Assembly: GCA_964195155.1 (NCBI GenBank)
Contig: CAXMOP010000015.1
Coordinates: 1 to 64,000, forward strand
DNA length: 64,000 nt
Direction: 5' to 3'
From: JACZST01 sp964195155
GTDB lineage: Bacteria > Actinomycetota > Acidimicrobiia > Spongiisociales > UBA5794
A program made the translations under genes and the position numbers. Below the pieces are notes generated by a model, which saw only the letters and a program-made list of their open reading frames with translations, did no database searches and was not told the DNA's origin. This document shows positions 24,433 to 32,437 of this stretch, piece after piece. Each line of letters begins with the position of its first letter. The first letter of the stretch is position 1.

Positions 24433-24531
24433 ATGACGAATCCTCCCTCCATCGTCACGGACCGTCTCATGTTGCGCCGGTGGCGGGCAAGCGATCGCGA
24501 GCCGTTTGTCGCGATGAAGGCGAATCCGTCG
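24433..24531 (+). pseudogene. Truncated GNAT acetyltransferase (first ~33 residues)
   Basis: The frame from the ATG at 24433 reads TDRLMLRRWRASDREPFVAM followed by KANP, the standard N-terminus of RimJ/RimL-type acetyltransferases. After about 33 residues homology stops and the sequence becomes the 3' end of the opposing methyltransferase gene. No rest of the enzyme is found, so this is a 5' remnant cut off by a rearrangement. Confidence 0.7.
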
Positions 24532-24548
24532 CCACCCGCTCTACCGGA

Positions 24549-25187
24549 TCAGGAAGGCCCCTGGCTCACCCCGATGAACAGAGCAACTCGGTAACTGAAC
24601 TCGGTTTGCGGTGCCGATCCAACTCCGTCGAAGTAGAAGTCGAGGAGTCGCCAGGCGTCGGTGGCGTTTTCAAATGCAAACACCGTGTCGACAATCTCGA
24701 CGCCAAAGCCGTGGCTCCTCCAGAACGCGGGCTCGGCGGAGATATCTTGCGGCGCCAGCGCACAGAACTCATCGTCGCCGGCATTGTCGACGATGACCAG
24801 CGGGCCACCCGGCTTGACCGCCCGGTGCAGCTCCTCGATGCCGGATGACGGGTCGAACGGGCCGCGGGAAAAGAAATAGGCCCACGTCGCATATGCCGCG
24901 TCGAGCGAGGCGTCTCGGAACGGCAACCTTTCCGCGTCGGCCTGGACCCAGGTGAGATGGCGGTTGGTGTCAACCATGCCCCTTGCCGGCTCGATGGCCA
25001 CGATCCGCCGTGAGGGCCTGAGGAGCCGCTCGGCGGTGAAGCCGTCCCCGGCGCCAATGTCGGCGATCGTCCCGCCTGGGAGCAGACGATCGAGCCGCTC
25101 GATGACCAGGCCCGGCCGGTCCATGGCGGCTCGCTCGAGGGCGAAGAGGTCGGGATGGTCGATGCCGTAGAAGGGGATGATCGCCAC
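24549..25187 (-). CDS. Class I SAM-dependent methyltransferase
   Basis: The 212-residue protein has the Rossmann methyltransferase motifs: I at about 40-48 (IADIGAGDGF), post-I acidic residue (IVAIEPARGM), motif II-like AERLPFRDASLDAAYATW, and motif III VKPGGPLVIVDN. The substrate cannot be told from sequence; it resembles small-molecule ubiquinone/menaquinone-type methyltransferases of the Methyltransf_11 group. It ends in DNA that truncated a GNAT gene and starts 2 bp after the arfB stop on the same strand. Confidence 0.87.
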   Translation of the reverse strand: MAIIPFYGIDHPDLFALERAAMDRPGLVIERLDRLLPGGTIADIGAGDGFTAERLLRPSRRIVAIEPARGMVDTNRHLTWVQADAERLPFRDASLDAAYATWAYFFSRGPFDPSSGIEELHRAVKPGGPLVIVDNAGDDEFCALAPQDISAEPAFWRSHGFGVEIVDTVFAFENATDAWRLLDFYFDGVGSAPQTEFSYRVALFIGVSQGPS

Positions 25188-25189
25188 GG

Positions 25190-25606
25190 TCAGTCCTCGA
25201 AGTCGGGGCGCTTGCGGAGCCGCTTCTGCTCCGAGCGCAGCCGTTTGGTCTTGAGTCTGCGCTGTTTGGCTCGGCGGCTTGGCCTGGTGGGTCGCCGCGG
25301 TGGCGGATCCGGGGCGAGGGCCGATTCGATGCGTTCACGAAGTCGCCGCTTGGCAATCTGCCTATTGCGCCACTGGGACCGGGAATCGTCGACCGTGACC
25401 GAGATCACCGAGTCGGCGAGTCGATCGAGCAGGCGAACTCGAGACGCCTCGTCGAAGGCGTCCGAAGACGAGACATCGAAGCGGAGCACGACCTTGCTCG
25501 ACGCCCGGTTGGCGTGTTGCCCACCGGGGCCACCGCTCGGCAGGAACGTCCAATCGAGCTCTCGAGCGGCAATCGTGGTGTCGTCGTTGATCCGCAGGTC
25601 GTCCAT
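25190..25606 (-). CDS. arfB: Peptidyl-tRNA hydrolase ArfB (alternative ribosome rescue)
   Basis: ArfB enters stalled ribosomes with its basic tail and hydrolyses peptidyl-tRNA. The 138-residue protein has the catalytic GGQ (Gly28-Gly29-Gln30 in GGPGGQHANRASSKV) and a very basic C-terminal tail from about residue 100 (RRAKQRRLKTKRLRSEQKR) that in the family fills the empty mRNA channel. The length is typical and much shorter than release factors. It shares its orientation with the methyltransferase 2 bp downstream. Confidence 0.95.
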   Translation of the reverse strand: MDDLRINDDTTIAARELDWTFLPSGGPGGQHANRASSKVVLRFDVSSSDAFDEASRVRLLDRLADSVISVTVDDSRSQWRNRQIAKRRLRERIESALAPDPPPRRPTRPSRRAKQRRLKTKRLRSEQKRLRKRPDFED

Positions 25607-25690
25607 TCAGACAGTATTGCGTATCGAGTATCAGGTATTGAGACGCACCAGGTAGCAGGTGCCGACTACCGACGCGATTTGACAGCCTCG

Positions 25691-25696
25691 TACAAT
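25691..25696 (+). promoter_or_regulatory. -10 element for the VWA/ATPase operon
   Basis: TACAAT lies 9 nt before the ATG at 25706 and no Shine-Dalgarno is visible. The preceding 70 bp carry short repeated words (GTATCGAGTATCAGGTATT near 25620-25640). Confidence 0.45.
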
Positions 25697-25705
25697 GGAC
25701 CGTTC

Positions 25706-27973
25706 ATGCGCGCCCACGACGAATCCGTTCTCAGCGAGGTGCTCCCGCCAGAAGATCGGGTGATCGAAGCGGTCGTTGCCCGCTATCAGCGTGTCGCGCC
25801 CGCAGTAACCCGCTTTGCGCGAACGATCTCCGGCAACGAGGACCTCAGGGTGCGGCTCGGCTCGCAGGCATCGGCGTCCGCCGACGAGATCGTCATCGAC
25901 CCCGGGGTGTTCCAGGCCGCCTACAGCCGCGCCGCCCCGGTGACGCCGACCGAGGTGGCCCTGACTTCGGCGCTGCACGAGGCGATCCACCTGATCGCCA
26001 CCGACTTCGACGAGCAGCGCCCCATCCCGGACTCGTGGATGGCGCACCGCGAGAGCCTCGACAGCGACGGTGCCGATGCCCCGCCCCTGGCCGAGTTGAC
26101 CACATACGAATGGACCGAACCCGAACCGACCGACGCCGACGACCACGATCCATACGTCCGCCAAGACCTCCCCACCGACGGCACCGTCTCCCTCCTCGAT
26201 GCCTTGCACATGGTTGCGGGACCGGCCGCCGAGGCGATGTTCCTCTCCATCGAGGATGCCAGACAGGAGCGGAAGCACCTTGCTCCGTTCCCGGGCGCCC
26301 GTTCGGTGTTGTCGGATCTGTACCGGGCCGCAGTTCCCGGCGGCCTGGCGAGCGCCAGACCATTGGGACAATTCGCCCTTGCCTGCTTTCTGATCGTTGG
26401 CGACTACCTCGACCGCGATGCATTGCAGCGCCGCGTCGAGCCCAACGTGGCACTTGCCATCGACGACGCCATGGCATTCCTCGGCCCTGTGCCCGATATC
26501 GAGGATCCGTGGACGGTCGGCGGCGTCGCCTTGCAGCTCATCGAGGTCGCCCGCATGCACGGCATCCTCACCGAGGGTGCTGCTGCCGATTCTCCGCTCG
26601 GGCGCAGCGCCGGGCGCGAAGCGGACCAGGGCGCCATCGCCGAAGGCGTCGACGCGGTGCGGGTCATCACCCCACCATTGGTCGACAAGGACTCCTACGA
26701 GCAGACCAGAAAGGCAGCCCAGACGGTATCGGCCGAACACGGCAAGCACGGTGAGGCCGACCAGGCCGGCGACCCGGCAACGGATCAGTTGATGCGGGTC
26801 TCATCCAGCCCGACCGTCTACCTACCAACGGGCCAGGCGGGCAAGTTGCTCGTCACCGACTTCCCGCGATCCTTTGAGCGCTTCGGGCCCCAGGGACGGC
26901 AGCTGCTCGAAGCCGCGGCCGCAGAGTGGGGTGTTGCCCAACGCCGGGTGTCCGGTGAGTTGTATCCCCTCTTCCTGGCCAATCAGCGGCGAGGGTTGCG
27001 CAGCGGTTTCGATGCCGGAGATCTATCTCCGTACACGCCGTTGCTCCTCGGGGCGGGACTGTACGAGCGCATGTTCGAGCGCCGCGATCTGCCAAACCGG
27101 CGCTCCTACGGGGTCAGCCTCCTGGTCGACGGCTCGGCGTCGATGCTGCAACCACGCCAACTTCGCGCCGGGTGGAAGCGCCCCTGGGCCCTCGCGGCCG
27201 CCATCCTCGGCGCCTGGACGCTTGCCCGCCTCGCCGACGAGTTGCAGATCGAGTTCGAGGTCGCCATCTTCAACCGTGGCTTCGCCGCTGCTTCCGGCGA
27301 CTCCGAGCGTTCCTTCATCGAGCGCCGATCGGCGGCCACCGGCGCCCTGCGGCGCACACAGGGCGGCGCGGCGGAACGCCTCACCCGCACCGTGAACCAC
27401 TATCTCGTCAAGCGCTTCGCCGATCGGTGGCGGGTCCACGAGGACGTGCTCGCCGGCCTGTTCTGGATGGCCGCCTCGCCCCAGGATGCCGTTCGCGAAA
27501 CAAAACGCGACCCGTCGGCTGGCCCGCCGCTTTCGATGTTCGAGAAGGCGTCGAACGTCGACGAGTTCAACCTCGCCCACGCCGCCGAGCGGCTCTCGGC
27601 GCGCAATGTGTCGCATCGCATCATCGTGGTGCTCGCCGACGGCATGACCCGCGGTTCGGTACAGGCACTGGCCGCGACATCGTCCTCGATCGATCGCGGC
27701 GGGACCACCGTGCTCGGCATCGGCATCGGCGACGACACGGTCCAAGCCGCATACGCCAGGAACGCCGTGGTGCAGCAACCCGATGCCCTCGCCGCCGCCA
27801 TGGTCAACGGCGTGCGATCTGCGCTGTTCCGTTCGATCACCGAGGGCGGCGGCGGGACCTGGTGGACCGAGGCCACCCAACCCGTTGCCGAACGAGCCGT
27901 CACCGAACGAGCCGTCACCGAACAAGCGGTCACCGACCGAACAATCATCAGAGCAAGCCGAGGAGAACAATGA
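25706..27973 (+). CDS. CobT-like VWA-domain protein with N-terminal HExxH motif
   Basis: The 755-residue protein has three visible parts. The N-terminal part (about 1-200) contains HEAIH at 91-95, which fits the HExxH zinc-protease pattern in a helical context (SALHEAIHLIATDF). The middle is helical. The C-terminal part (about 465-720) is a von Willebrand A domain with MIDAS residues Asp475-Gly-Ser477-Ala-Ser479 (LVDGSASM) and a later IVVLADGMTRGS strand. Its stop overlaps the start of a MoxR/CobS-type ATPase (ATGA), a pairing typical of ATPase-driven metal insertion or complex assembly. The substrate is not identifiable here. The last residues are encoded by a 15-bp minisatellite. Confidence 0.85.
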   Translation: MRAHDESVLSEVLPPEDRVIEAVVARYQRVAPAVTRFARTISGNEDLRVRLGSQASASADEIVIDPGVFQAAYSRAAPVTPTEVALTSALHEAIHLIATDFDEQRPIPDSWMAHRESLDSDGADAPPLAELTTYEWTEPEPTDADDHDPYVRQDLPTDGTVSLLDALHMVAGPAAEAMFLSIEDARQERKHLAPFPGARSVLSDLYRAAVPGGLASARPLGQFALACFLIVGDYLDRDALQRRVEPNVALAIDDAMAFLGPVPDIEDPWTVGGVALQLIEVARMHGILTEGAAADSPLGRSAGREADQGAIAEGVDAVRVITPPLVDKDSYEQTRKAAQTVSAEHGKHGEADQAGDPATDQLMRVSSSPTVYLPTGQAGKLLVTDFPRSFERFGPQGRQLLEAAAAEWGVAQRRVSGELYPLFLANQRRGLRSGFDAGDLSPYTPLLLGAGLYERMFERRDLPNRRSYGVSLLVDGSASMLQPRQLRAGWKRPWALAAAILGAWTLARLADELQIEFEVAIFNRGFAAASGDSERSFIERRSAATGALRRTQGGAAERLTRTVNHYLVKRFADRWRVHEDVLAGLFWMAASPQDAVRETKRDPSAGPPLSMFEKASNVDEFNLAHAAERLSARNVSHRIIVVLADGMTRGSVQALAATSSSIDRGGTTVLGIGIGDDTVQAAYARNAVVQQPDALAAAMVNGVRSALFRSITEGGGGTWWTEATQPVAERAVTERAVTEQAVTDRTIIRASRGEQ
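27884..27943 (+). repeat. 15-bp coding minisatellite at the 3' end of the VWA gene
   Basis: Four 15-bp units (27884, 27899, 27914, 27929) encode a five-residue repeat of the type V-A/T-E-R-A near the C-terminus of the VWA protein. Units 2 and 3 are nearly identical. Confidence 0.88.
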
Positions 27974-28962
27974 CCGACATCGTCACCTTCGAGGATCCGA
28001 ACGGGCTCGGGAAGCCGATCGAGCTCCCGGCGGCCACGATCCCCAAGGACGTCACCGATTCCGAGCTCCGCCGTGGCCACATCCCCGAGCCCGACCCGTA
28101 CTACGTCGATCTCGGCATGCTGTACCGGCTCGCCATGCTCGAACAGATCCGAGGGCGCCGCTTTGCGGGCATCCCGCTCCACCTCGCTCTTCGCGGGCAC
28201 ATGGGAACGGGAAAAGATCATGACCTCGAACAGTTCGCCGCAGTGCTGAAGCTCCCCTATTACCGCATACCGCTGACCGGCGAGGTGCGAGACATCACGC
28301 TGATCGGGTCGGTGAAACTCCACGGCGACGGCAAGGGTGGCACGGAGAGCCGCTGGGAGGATGGGGACATCACGCGGGCGTTGCGCGGCCCTGCCCTGGT
28401 CAATCTCTCCGAGCTGAATGCCGCAGGGGCCGAGACGTTGTTCGCCCTCCATGGCCTCCTCGACCGTCACCAGGCACTCGAGCTTCCGACCGGTGAAATG
28501 GTGCGACTTCGCAACGACGTCAGGGTGTTTGGCACCATGAACCCCACCGACCTTCGCGACTACGCAGGCACTCAAACCCTCAACAAGGCCTTTGCCGACC
28601 GCTGGATCATCTGGGAGAAGGACTTCCCCAGCGAGGATCAGCTCCAGGCGATGCTGCTGCGCCGTCACCCCGACATGCGCAAGGAACTGGTGGAGATGAT
28701 TTCCAAACTCGCCGTCGAGATCAATGAGTCATTCGTCGCGGGCGACACCACGACCCGCGTCGAGACACCGATGAGCCTGCGGACCGTGCTCGACCGTCTC
28801 CCGGCCGGTCTCGAAATGTACGCCGAGGCCGAGGACCCGCTTCGCAGCGCCTGGGAGGAGATGGTGCTCCCCCACATCGATCCGTACGACCGTGACCACT
28901 ACGAGACGGTGTGGGCAGCCGTCGTTCGCAAGGGTCCCGGCGGACTACCGTTTCCCGGCTGA
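27970..28962 (+). CDS. MoxR/CobS-type AAA+ ATPase with exchanged Walker Mg ligands
   Basis: The 330-residue protein has the CobS/MoxR layout: P-loop at 76-83, a beta-hairpin insert (TLIGSVKLHG), Walker B at about 143-150, sensor 1 in FGTMNP (near 190), and the CobS-like GTQTLNKAFADRW segment. Two key positions are unusual. The P-loop reads GHMGTGKD, with Asp83 where Ser/Thr is expected. Walker B reads LVNLSEL, with Ser147 where Asp is expected, while the catalytic Glu148 is kept. The gene overlaps the VWA gene by 4 bp. It is expected to remodel a target together with the VWA protein, perhaps loading a metal or cofactor. Confidence 0.88.
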   Translation: MTDIVTFEDPNGLGKPIELPAATIPKDVTDSELRRGHIPEPDPYYVDLGMLYRLAMLEQIRGRRFAGIPLHLALRGHMGTGKDHDLEQFAAVLKLPYYRIPLTGEVRDITLIGSVKLHGDGKGGTESRWEDGDITRALRGPALVNLSELNAAGAETLFALHGLLDRHQALELPTGEMVRLRNDVRVFGTMNPTDLRDYAGTQTLNKAFADRWIIWEKDFPSEDQLQAMLLRRHPDMRKELVEMISKLAVEINESFVAGDTTTRVETPMSLRTVLDRLPAGLEMYAEAEDPLRSAWEEMVLPHIDPYDRDHYETVWAAVVRKGPGGLPFPG

Positions 28963-29053
28963 CACTGCTGCCGATCCGTGACCCGTCACCTCGATAAAGG
29001 GGGAGCAATGATTTTGCCTCATGCTGCTGCGCCGCGGGCCGCTGCGGGCCCGG

Positions 29054-29108
29054 CTCAGCGGATAAGCTGCGATCCAGATGACACCAACCCGATCCCCGAT
29101 CCGCTGAG
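29054..29108 (+). promoter_or_regulatory. Inverted repeat overlapping the yajQ ribosome binding site
   Basis: CTCAGCGGAT (29054-29063) and ATCCGCTGAG (29099-29108) are perfect 10-bp complements. The right arm ends in GAGG, the only Shine-Dalgarno-like sequence before the ATG at 29115, so the folded RNA would hide it. The 35-nt loop is unremarkable. Regulation is inferred only. Confidence 0.5.
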
Positions 29109-29114
29109 GCACTA

Positions 29115-29600
29115 ATGCCAACATTCGACGTCGTCTCACAGGTGGACATGCAAGAGATCCGCAACGCGGTAGACCAGGCCATGCGCGAGATCCTGAATCG
29201 ATACGACTTCAAGGGCACCGACACCAAGATCTGGTTCGATGACGACGGCATCTCGGTCGAGTCGGCCTCGGATCATCGTGTCGAGGCGGCCATCGACGTC
29301 CTCCAGACCAGGCTGGTGCGGCGGGAAGTCGCCCTCAAGTCGCTCAGCGGGGGTGAGGTCAAGCCGGCTGCGGGGGGCCGCTCCCGTGCCGAGTTCACCC
29401 TCAACCAGGGGATCCCCCAGGACGCAGCCAAGGAATTGTCCAAACACGTGCGCGACCTCGGCCTCAAGGTGCAGGTACAGGTGCAGGGTGACCAGCTTCG
29501 AGTGCAGGCCAAGAAGCGAGACGACCTGCAGGCGGTGATCGCCGAGCTCAGATCCATGGACTACCGCCTGCCGCTCCAATACGTCAATTTCCGGGACTAA
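29115..29600 (+). CDS. yajQ: YajQ family protein (UPF0234)
   Basis: The 161-residue protein is a full-length YajQ homologue, with PTFDVVSQVDMQEIRNAV at the start, NRYDFKGTD, the AKKRDDLQAVI segment and the ending PLQYVNFRD. The fold is two ferredoxin-like domains that bind nucleotides. In Xanthomonas and Pseudomonas it has been reported as a cyclic-di-GMP-binding regulator partner, and in E. coli it binds tRNA and nucleotides. Its role in this lineage is not known. An inverted repeat upstream could control its translation. Confidence 0.94.
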   Translation: MPTFDVVSQVDMQEIRNAVDQAMREILNRYDFKGTDTKIWFDDDGISVESASDHRVEAAIDVLQTRLVRREVALKSLSGGEVKPAAGGRSRAEFTLNQGIPQDAAKELSKHVRDLGLKVQVQVQGDQLRVQAKKRDDLQAVIAELRSMDYRLPLQYVNFRD

Positions 29601-29604
29601 CCAG

Positions 29605-30678
29605 ATGCCCTACACCATGGGTGACCCCAAACTCGACGAACAGCTCAACACGCTGATCTCTGATGTCGCGGGAACCGAACCGGATCTGGAGCAGGAACTG
29701 GTCCGGGAGCTCGTCGTCACCTCGCTGAAACTGCTCCGCGATGACACCGACCGTGGTGACCTCAAGCTGATGAACGCCGCGCTCAAAGAGATGCGCTACT
29801 CCTTCGCCATATTCCAGGGCTACCGGGACGTCAAAAAGGTCACGATGTACGGTTCGGCTCGTACCAAGCCGGACGACCCGAACTACCAGATCGCCGAACA
29901 GTTCGCCTCCCGCATGGTCGACCGACACGGATGGATGGTGGTCACCGGGGCCGGGCCCGGAATCATGGAGGCGGGGAATCTCGGCGCCGGCAGCGACGAC
30001 TCCTTCGGTGTCAACATCCGCCTTCCCTTCGAAGCGGAGGCCAACCCGTATGTGCACGAGAGCCGGTTGATCAACTACAAGTACTTCTTCACCCGGAAAC
30101 TCATGTTCGTGAAGGAATCGGACGCCTTTGTGCTGTTCCCCGGAGGGTTCGGTACCCAGGACGAGGCCTTCGAGCTCCTCACCTTGATCCAGACCGGCAA
30201 GTCCGACCTCCACCCGATCGTCATGCTCGAAGCACCCGACACGGGATACTGGGGAGCCTGGCGGCAGTTCGTCGACACGCTCGTCGCACAAGAGATGATC
30301 TCGCCCGACGACCTCCATCTCTTCGACATCACGAACGACATCGAGGTCGCCATCAACGAGATCATCGACTTCTACGCCTGCTACCACTCGCAACGGTTCG
30401 TCGACGGCGACCTGATCCTCCGTCTGCTGCGCGAGCCAACCGACGAGCTGATCGCCTCGCTCAATGAGGAGTTCGCCGACATCATCAGCCATGGGGAGAT
30501 CCACAAGATCGGCGCCACGACCGCCGAAGTCTCCTCCAACGACAACGTCGACCTGCCGAGGCTCCGCCTCAGCTTCGATCGCCGCCATTTCGGCAGACTC
30601 AGGCTGCTCGTCGATCGGCTCAACGAGGAGGCGGTCAGGCTCGGCCCGCCGATCAGTTCAAACACCAAACACCAGTAG
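29605..30678 (+). CDS. LOG-family protein (Rossmann-fold nucleotide hydrolase)
   Basis: The 357-residue protein contains the LOG/lysine-decarboxylase-like signature: TMYGSARTKPDDPNY at about 85, VVTGAGPGIMEAGNLGA near 111, and LFPGGFGTQDEAFE near 178 (the PGGxGTxxE motif with catalytic Arg/Glu). The family cleaves nucleoside 5'-monophosphates to base and ribose phosphate and includes cytokinin-activating enzymes. This long subgroup with an extra N-terminal helical region (1-75) and a C-terminal extension is less characterised. It starts 4 bp after yajQ and is probably cotranscribed. Confidence 0.88.
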   Translation: MPYTMGDPKLDEQLNTLISDVAGTEPDLEQELVRELVVTSLKLLRDDTDRGDLKLMNAALKEMRYSFAIFQGYRDVKKVTMYGSARTKPDDPNYQIAEQFASRMVDRHGWMVVTGAGPGIMEAGNLGAGSDDSFGVNIRLPFEAEANPYVHESRLINYKYFFTRKLMFVKESDAFVLFPGGFGTQDEAFELLTLIQTGKSDLHPIVMLEAPDTGYWGAWRQFVDTLVAQEMISPDDLHLFDITNDIEVAINEIIDFYACYHSQRFVDGDLILRLLREPTDELIASLNEEFADIISHGEIHKIGATTAEVSSNDNVDLPRLRLSFDRRHFGRLRLLVDRLNEEAVRLGPPISSNTKHQ

Positions 30679-30689
30679 AATCACCCACC

Positions 30690-31472
30690 ATGAGGGAGAT
30701 CCTTTCTGACTTGGTCGCGGAAGAACAGCACCTGGACCAGTTTCTCCAGAGCCTGAGCGACCGTCAATGGAAGAAAAATACGCCGGCGATCGGCTGGACC
30801 ATCCAGGACCAGGTGAGCCACCTCGCCTACGTCGAGGGGGTCGCCGCCGAGGTGCTGGAGCAGGGTAAGAAGCGAATCGACGCCGAAGACATCGAGGATA
30901 TCGACGAGTGGACCTCGATCGGCGTGGCGATCGGCCGACCACAGCGGCACCAGGAGGTCATCGAGTGGTGGCGACACGGCAGAGCCGACGTCGTCGATGC
31001 CTTGTCGAGGATGACCGCCGGAGACCGGGTGCCCTGGCTCTACGGGGACATGGGCGCCAAGAGCTTTGCGACGACGCGGCTCATGGAGACCTGGGCGCAC
31101 GGGCTCGACATCAAGGTCGCCATCCTTGGGCGGATTCTTCCCATTCCCGAGGAGGATTTGGAGGAGGAAGAGGAAGATCCGCTGGCCGACACCTCCCGTC
31201 TCCGTCACATCGCCTGGCTTGGACAGAAGAGCCTGCCGTTCTCATTCCGCCAGCTCGACGAGCAGTACCCCGATCAGGGCGTTCGCGTCGAGGTCATGGG
31301 GCCCAAGTACCAGGCATGGCGATTTGGGCCGGAGGACTCCGACCAGGTGATTCGCGGCATGGCCGGCGACTGGTGCCGCGTTGTGGTTCAGCGCCAGGAT
31401 CCCGCAGACACGGGGCTCAAAGCGGTCGGTGAGCACGCCGAGCGGGCCCTTGAGATCGCCAGGGCCTATTGA
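30690..31472 (+). CDS. DinB-superfamily TIGR03084-type protein
   Basis: The 260-residue protein begins with an actinobacterial DinB/mycothiol-dependent maleylpyruvate isomerase-like four-helix domain. The family features are LVAEEQHLDQFL, IGWTIQDQVSHLAYVE (first metal-binding His) and METWAHGLDI (second His region), followed by a C-terminal SCP2-like part. Relatives bind a divalent metal and some use mycothiol. The reaction here is unknown. TAGAAT ends 8 nt before the ATG. It overlaps the next gene in TTGA if that gene uses the TTG start. Confidence 0.82.
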   Translation: MREILSDLVAEEQHLDQFLQSLSDRQWKKNTPAIGWTIQDQVSHLAYVEGVAAEVLEQGKKRIDAEDIEDIDEWTSIGVAIGRPQRHQEVIEWWRHGRADVVDALSRMTAGDRVPWLYGDMGAKSFATTRLMETWAHGLDIKVAILGRILPIPEEDLEEEEEDPLADTSRLRHIAWLGQKSLPFSFRQLDEQYPDQGVRVEVMGPKYQAWRFGPEDSDQVIRGMAGDWCRVVVQRQDPADTGLKAVGEHAERALEIARAY

Positions 31473-32302
31473 GCCGTGGGGTGACCCACCGAATGTCCCA
31501 GCGCTCGTCCCACCGCTTGTCCCAACGCTTGTCCCAAGGCTTGACCCACCGCCTCATCGGGATGGTCCACCTCGGACCGTTGCCCGGCGCCCCCAGATTT
31601 CGCGGACACCTGCAAGAGGTGATTGACGCCGCCGTTGGTGATGCCATGACGCTCGGCGATGCCGGGTTTGACGCCCTCATGGTGGAGAATCTCGGCGACG
31701 CACCGTTTTTTCCCGACGAGGTGCCACAAATCACCGTCGCCGCAATGACCAGAGCAGTCGATGCGATTGGTGCTGTCGGCTTGCCCACGGGCGTCAATGT
31801 TCTTCGCAACGATGCGCTGGCGGCGTTGTCGATCGCCGCGATCACCGCCGCTTCGTTCATCAGGGTGAACGTACTGACCGGGACGATGTTCACCGATCAG
31901 GGCCCGATCGTTGGGCGCGCCGCCGAGGTCGAGCGTTTCCGATCCTTGCACTGCCCGGACGTCGCCATCGTCGCCGACGTCTTCGTGAAGCACGCCACGC
32001 CTCCCGCCGGATTGACGCTGGAAGAAGCCACCCACGATCTGAGCACACGATCAGGTGCCGACGGGATCATCGTGTCCGGACCGGCCACCGGAGCGGCAGC
32101 CGACCTCGACGACTTGGCGCTGGTTGCCGACACCAAAAGCCTCCCCGTCTTCGTCGGGTCTGGCGTGACCGCGGCGTCCATCGGTGCAACCCTCAAGATC
32201 GCCGACGGCGTCATCGTGGGCAGCGCCACCAAACCCGACGGCAACGTAGACGCACCGGTCGACGCTGATCTCGCTCGCGCGATCGTGGCCGCCGCCGGAT
32301 GA
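31469..32302 (+). CDS. BtpA/SgcQ-family TIM-barrel protein
   Basis: The 277-residue protein matches the BtpA family, with LIGMVHLGPLPGAPRF, DALMVENLGDAPFF, VNVLRNDALAALSIA, FIRVNVLTG, and the C-terminal GSGVTAASIGATLKIADGVI phosphate-binding loop. In cyanobacteria BtpA is needed for photosystem I accumulation; non-phototrophic members have no known role, and nothing photosynthetic is visible here. The start is uncertain: TTG 31469 overlaps the previous stop, but the first 28 residues are made of a 12-bp repeat, and ATG 31493 or 31562 are alternatives. Confidence 0.85.
   Translation: MSRGVTHRMSQRSSHRLSQRLSQGLTHRLIGMVHLGPLPGAPRFRGHLQEVIDAAVGDAMTLGDAGFDALMVENLGDAPFFPDEVPQITVAAMTRAVDAIGAVGLPTGVNVLRNDALAALSIAAITAASFIRVNVLTGTMFTDQGPIVGRAAEVERFRSLHCPDVAIVADVFVKHATPPAGLTLEEATHDLSTRSGADGIIVSGPATGAAADLDDLALVADTKSLPVFVGSGVTAASIGATLKIADGVIVGSATKPDGNVDAPVDADLARAIVAAAG
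31481..31555 (+). repeat. 12-bp minisatellite at the start of the BtpA-like gene
   Basis: Units of GTCCCAACGCTT type follow one another at 31495, 31507, 31519 and 31531, flanked by degenerate GTGACCCACCG and GACCCACCGCCTC units. If translated they give a Ser/His/Arg/Gln/Leu repeat (SQRSSHRLSQRLSQGLTHRL) before the conserved domain. Confidence 0.85.
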
Positions 32303-32330
32303 CCTCGGTCACGGCGCCGCCCTCTGGTGA

Positions 32331-32390
32331 TGACGGTGTTGAACAATGACGAGTGCCCTGAGCACCCGCTCACTTGAGTGTTGCGGTGAC
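32331..32390 (+). mobile_element. MITE-like element, copy 2 (left half only)
   Basis: TGACGGTGTTGAACAATGAC and the following 40 bp match the left half of copies 1 and 6, up to GTGTTGCGGTGAC. The right half is missing; from 32391 the sequence is unrelated. It lies in the convergent spacer between the BtpA-like and CGNR genes. Confidence 0.75.
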
Positions 32391-32437
32391 GAATCGGTGC
32401 GGATCACCTGGGTGTCGCCAGCGACCGCGAACCGTTG

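Noticed and set aside
25679..25696. TTGACA followed by TACAAT as a sigma-70 promoter for the VWA gene
   Set aside because: The two hexamers are only 6 bp apart, so they cannot be a -35/-10 pair; only the -10 is retained.
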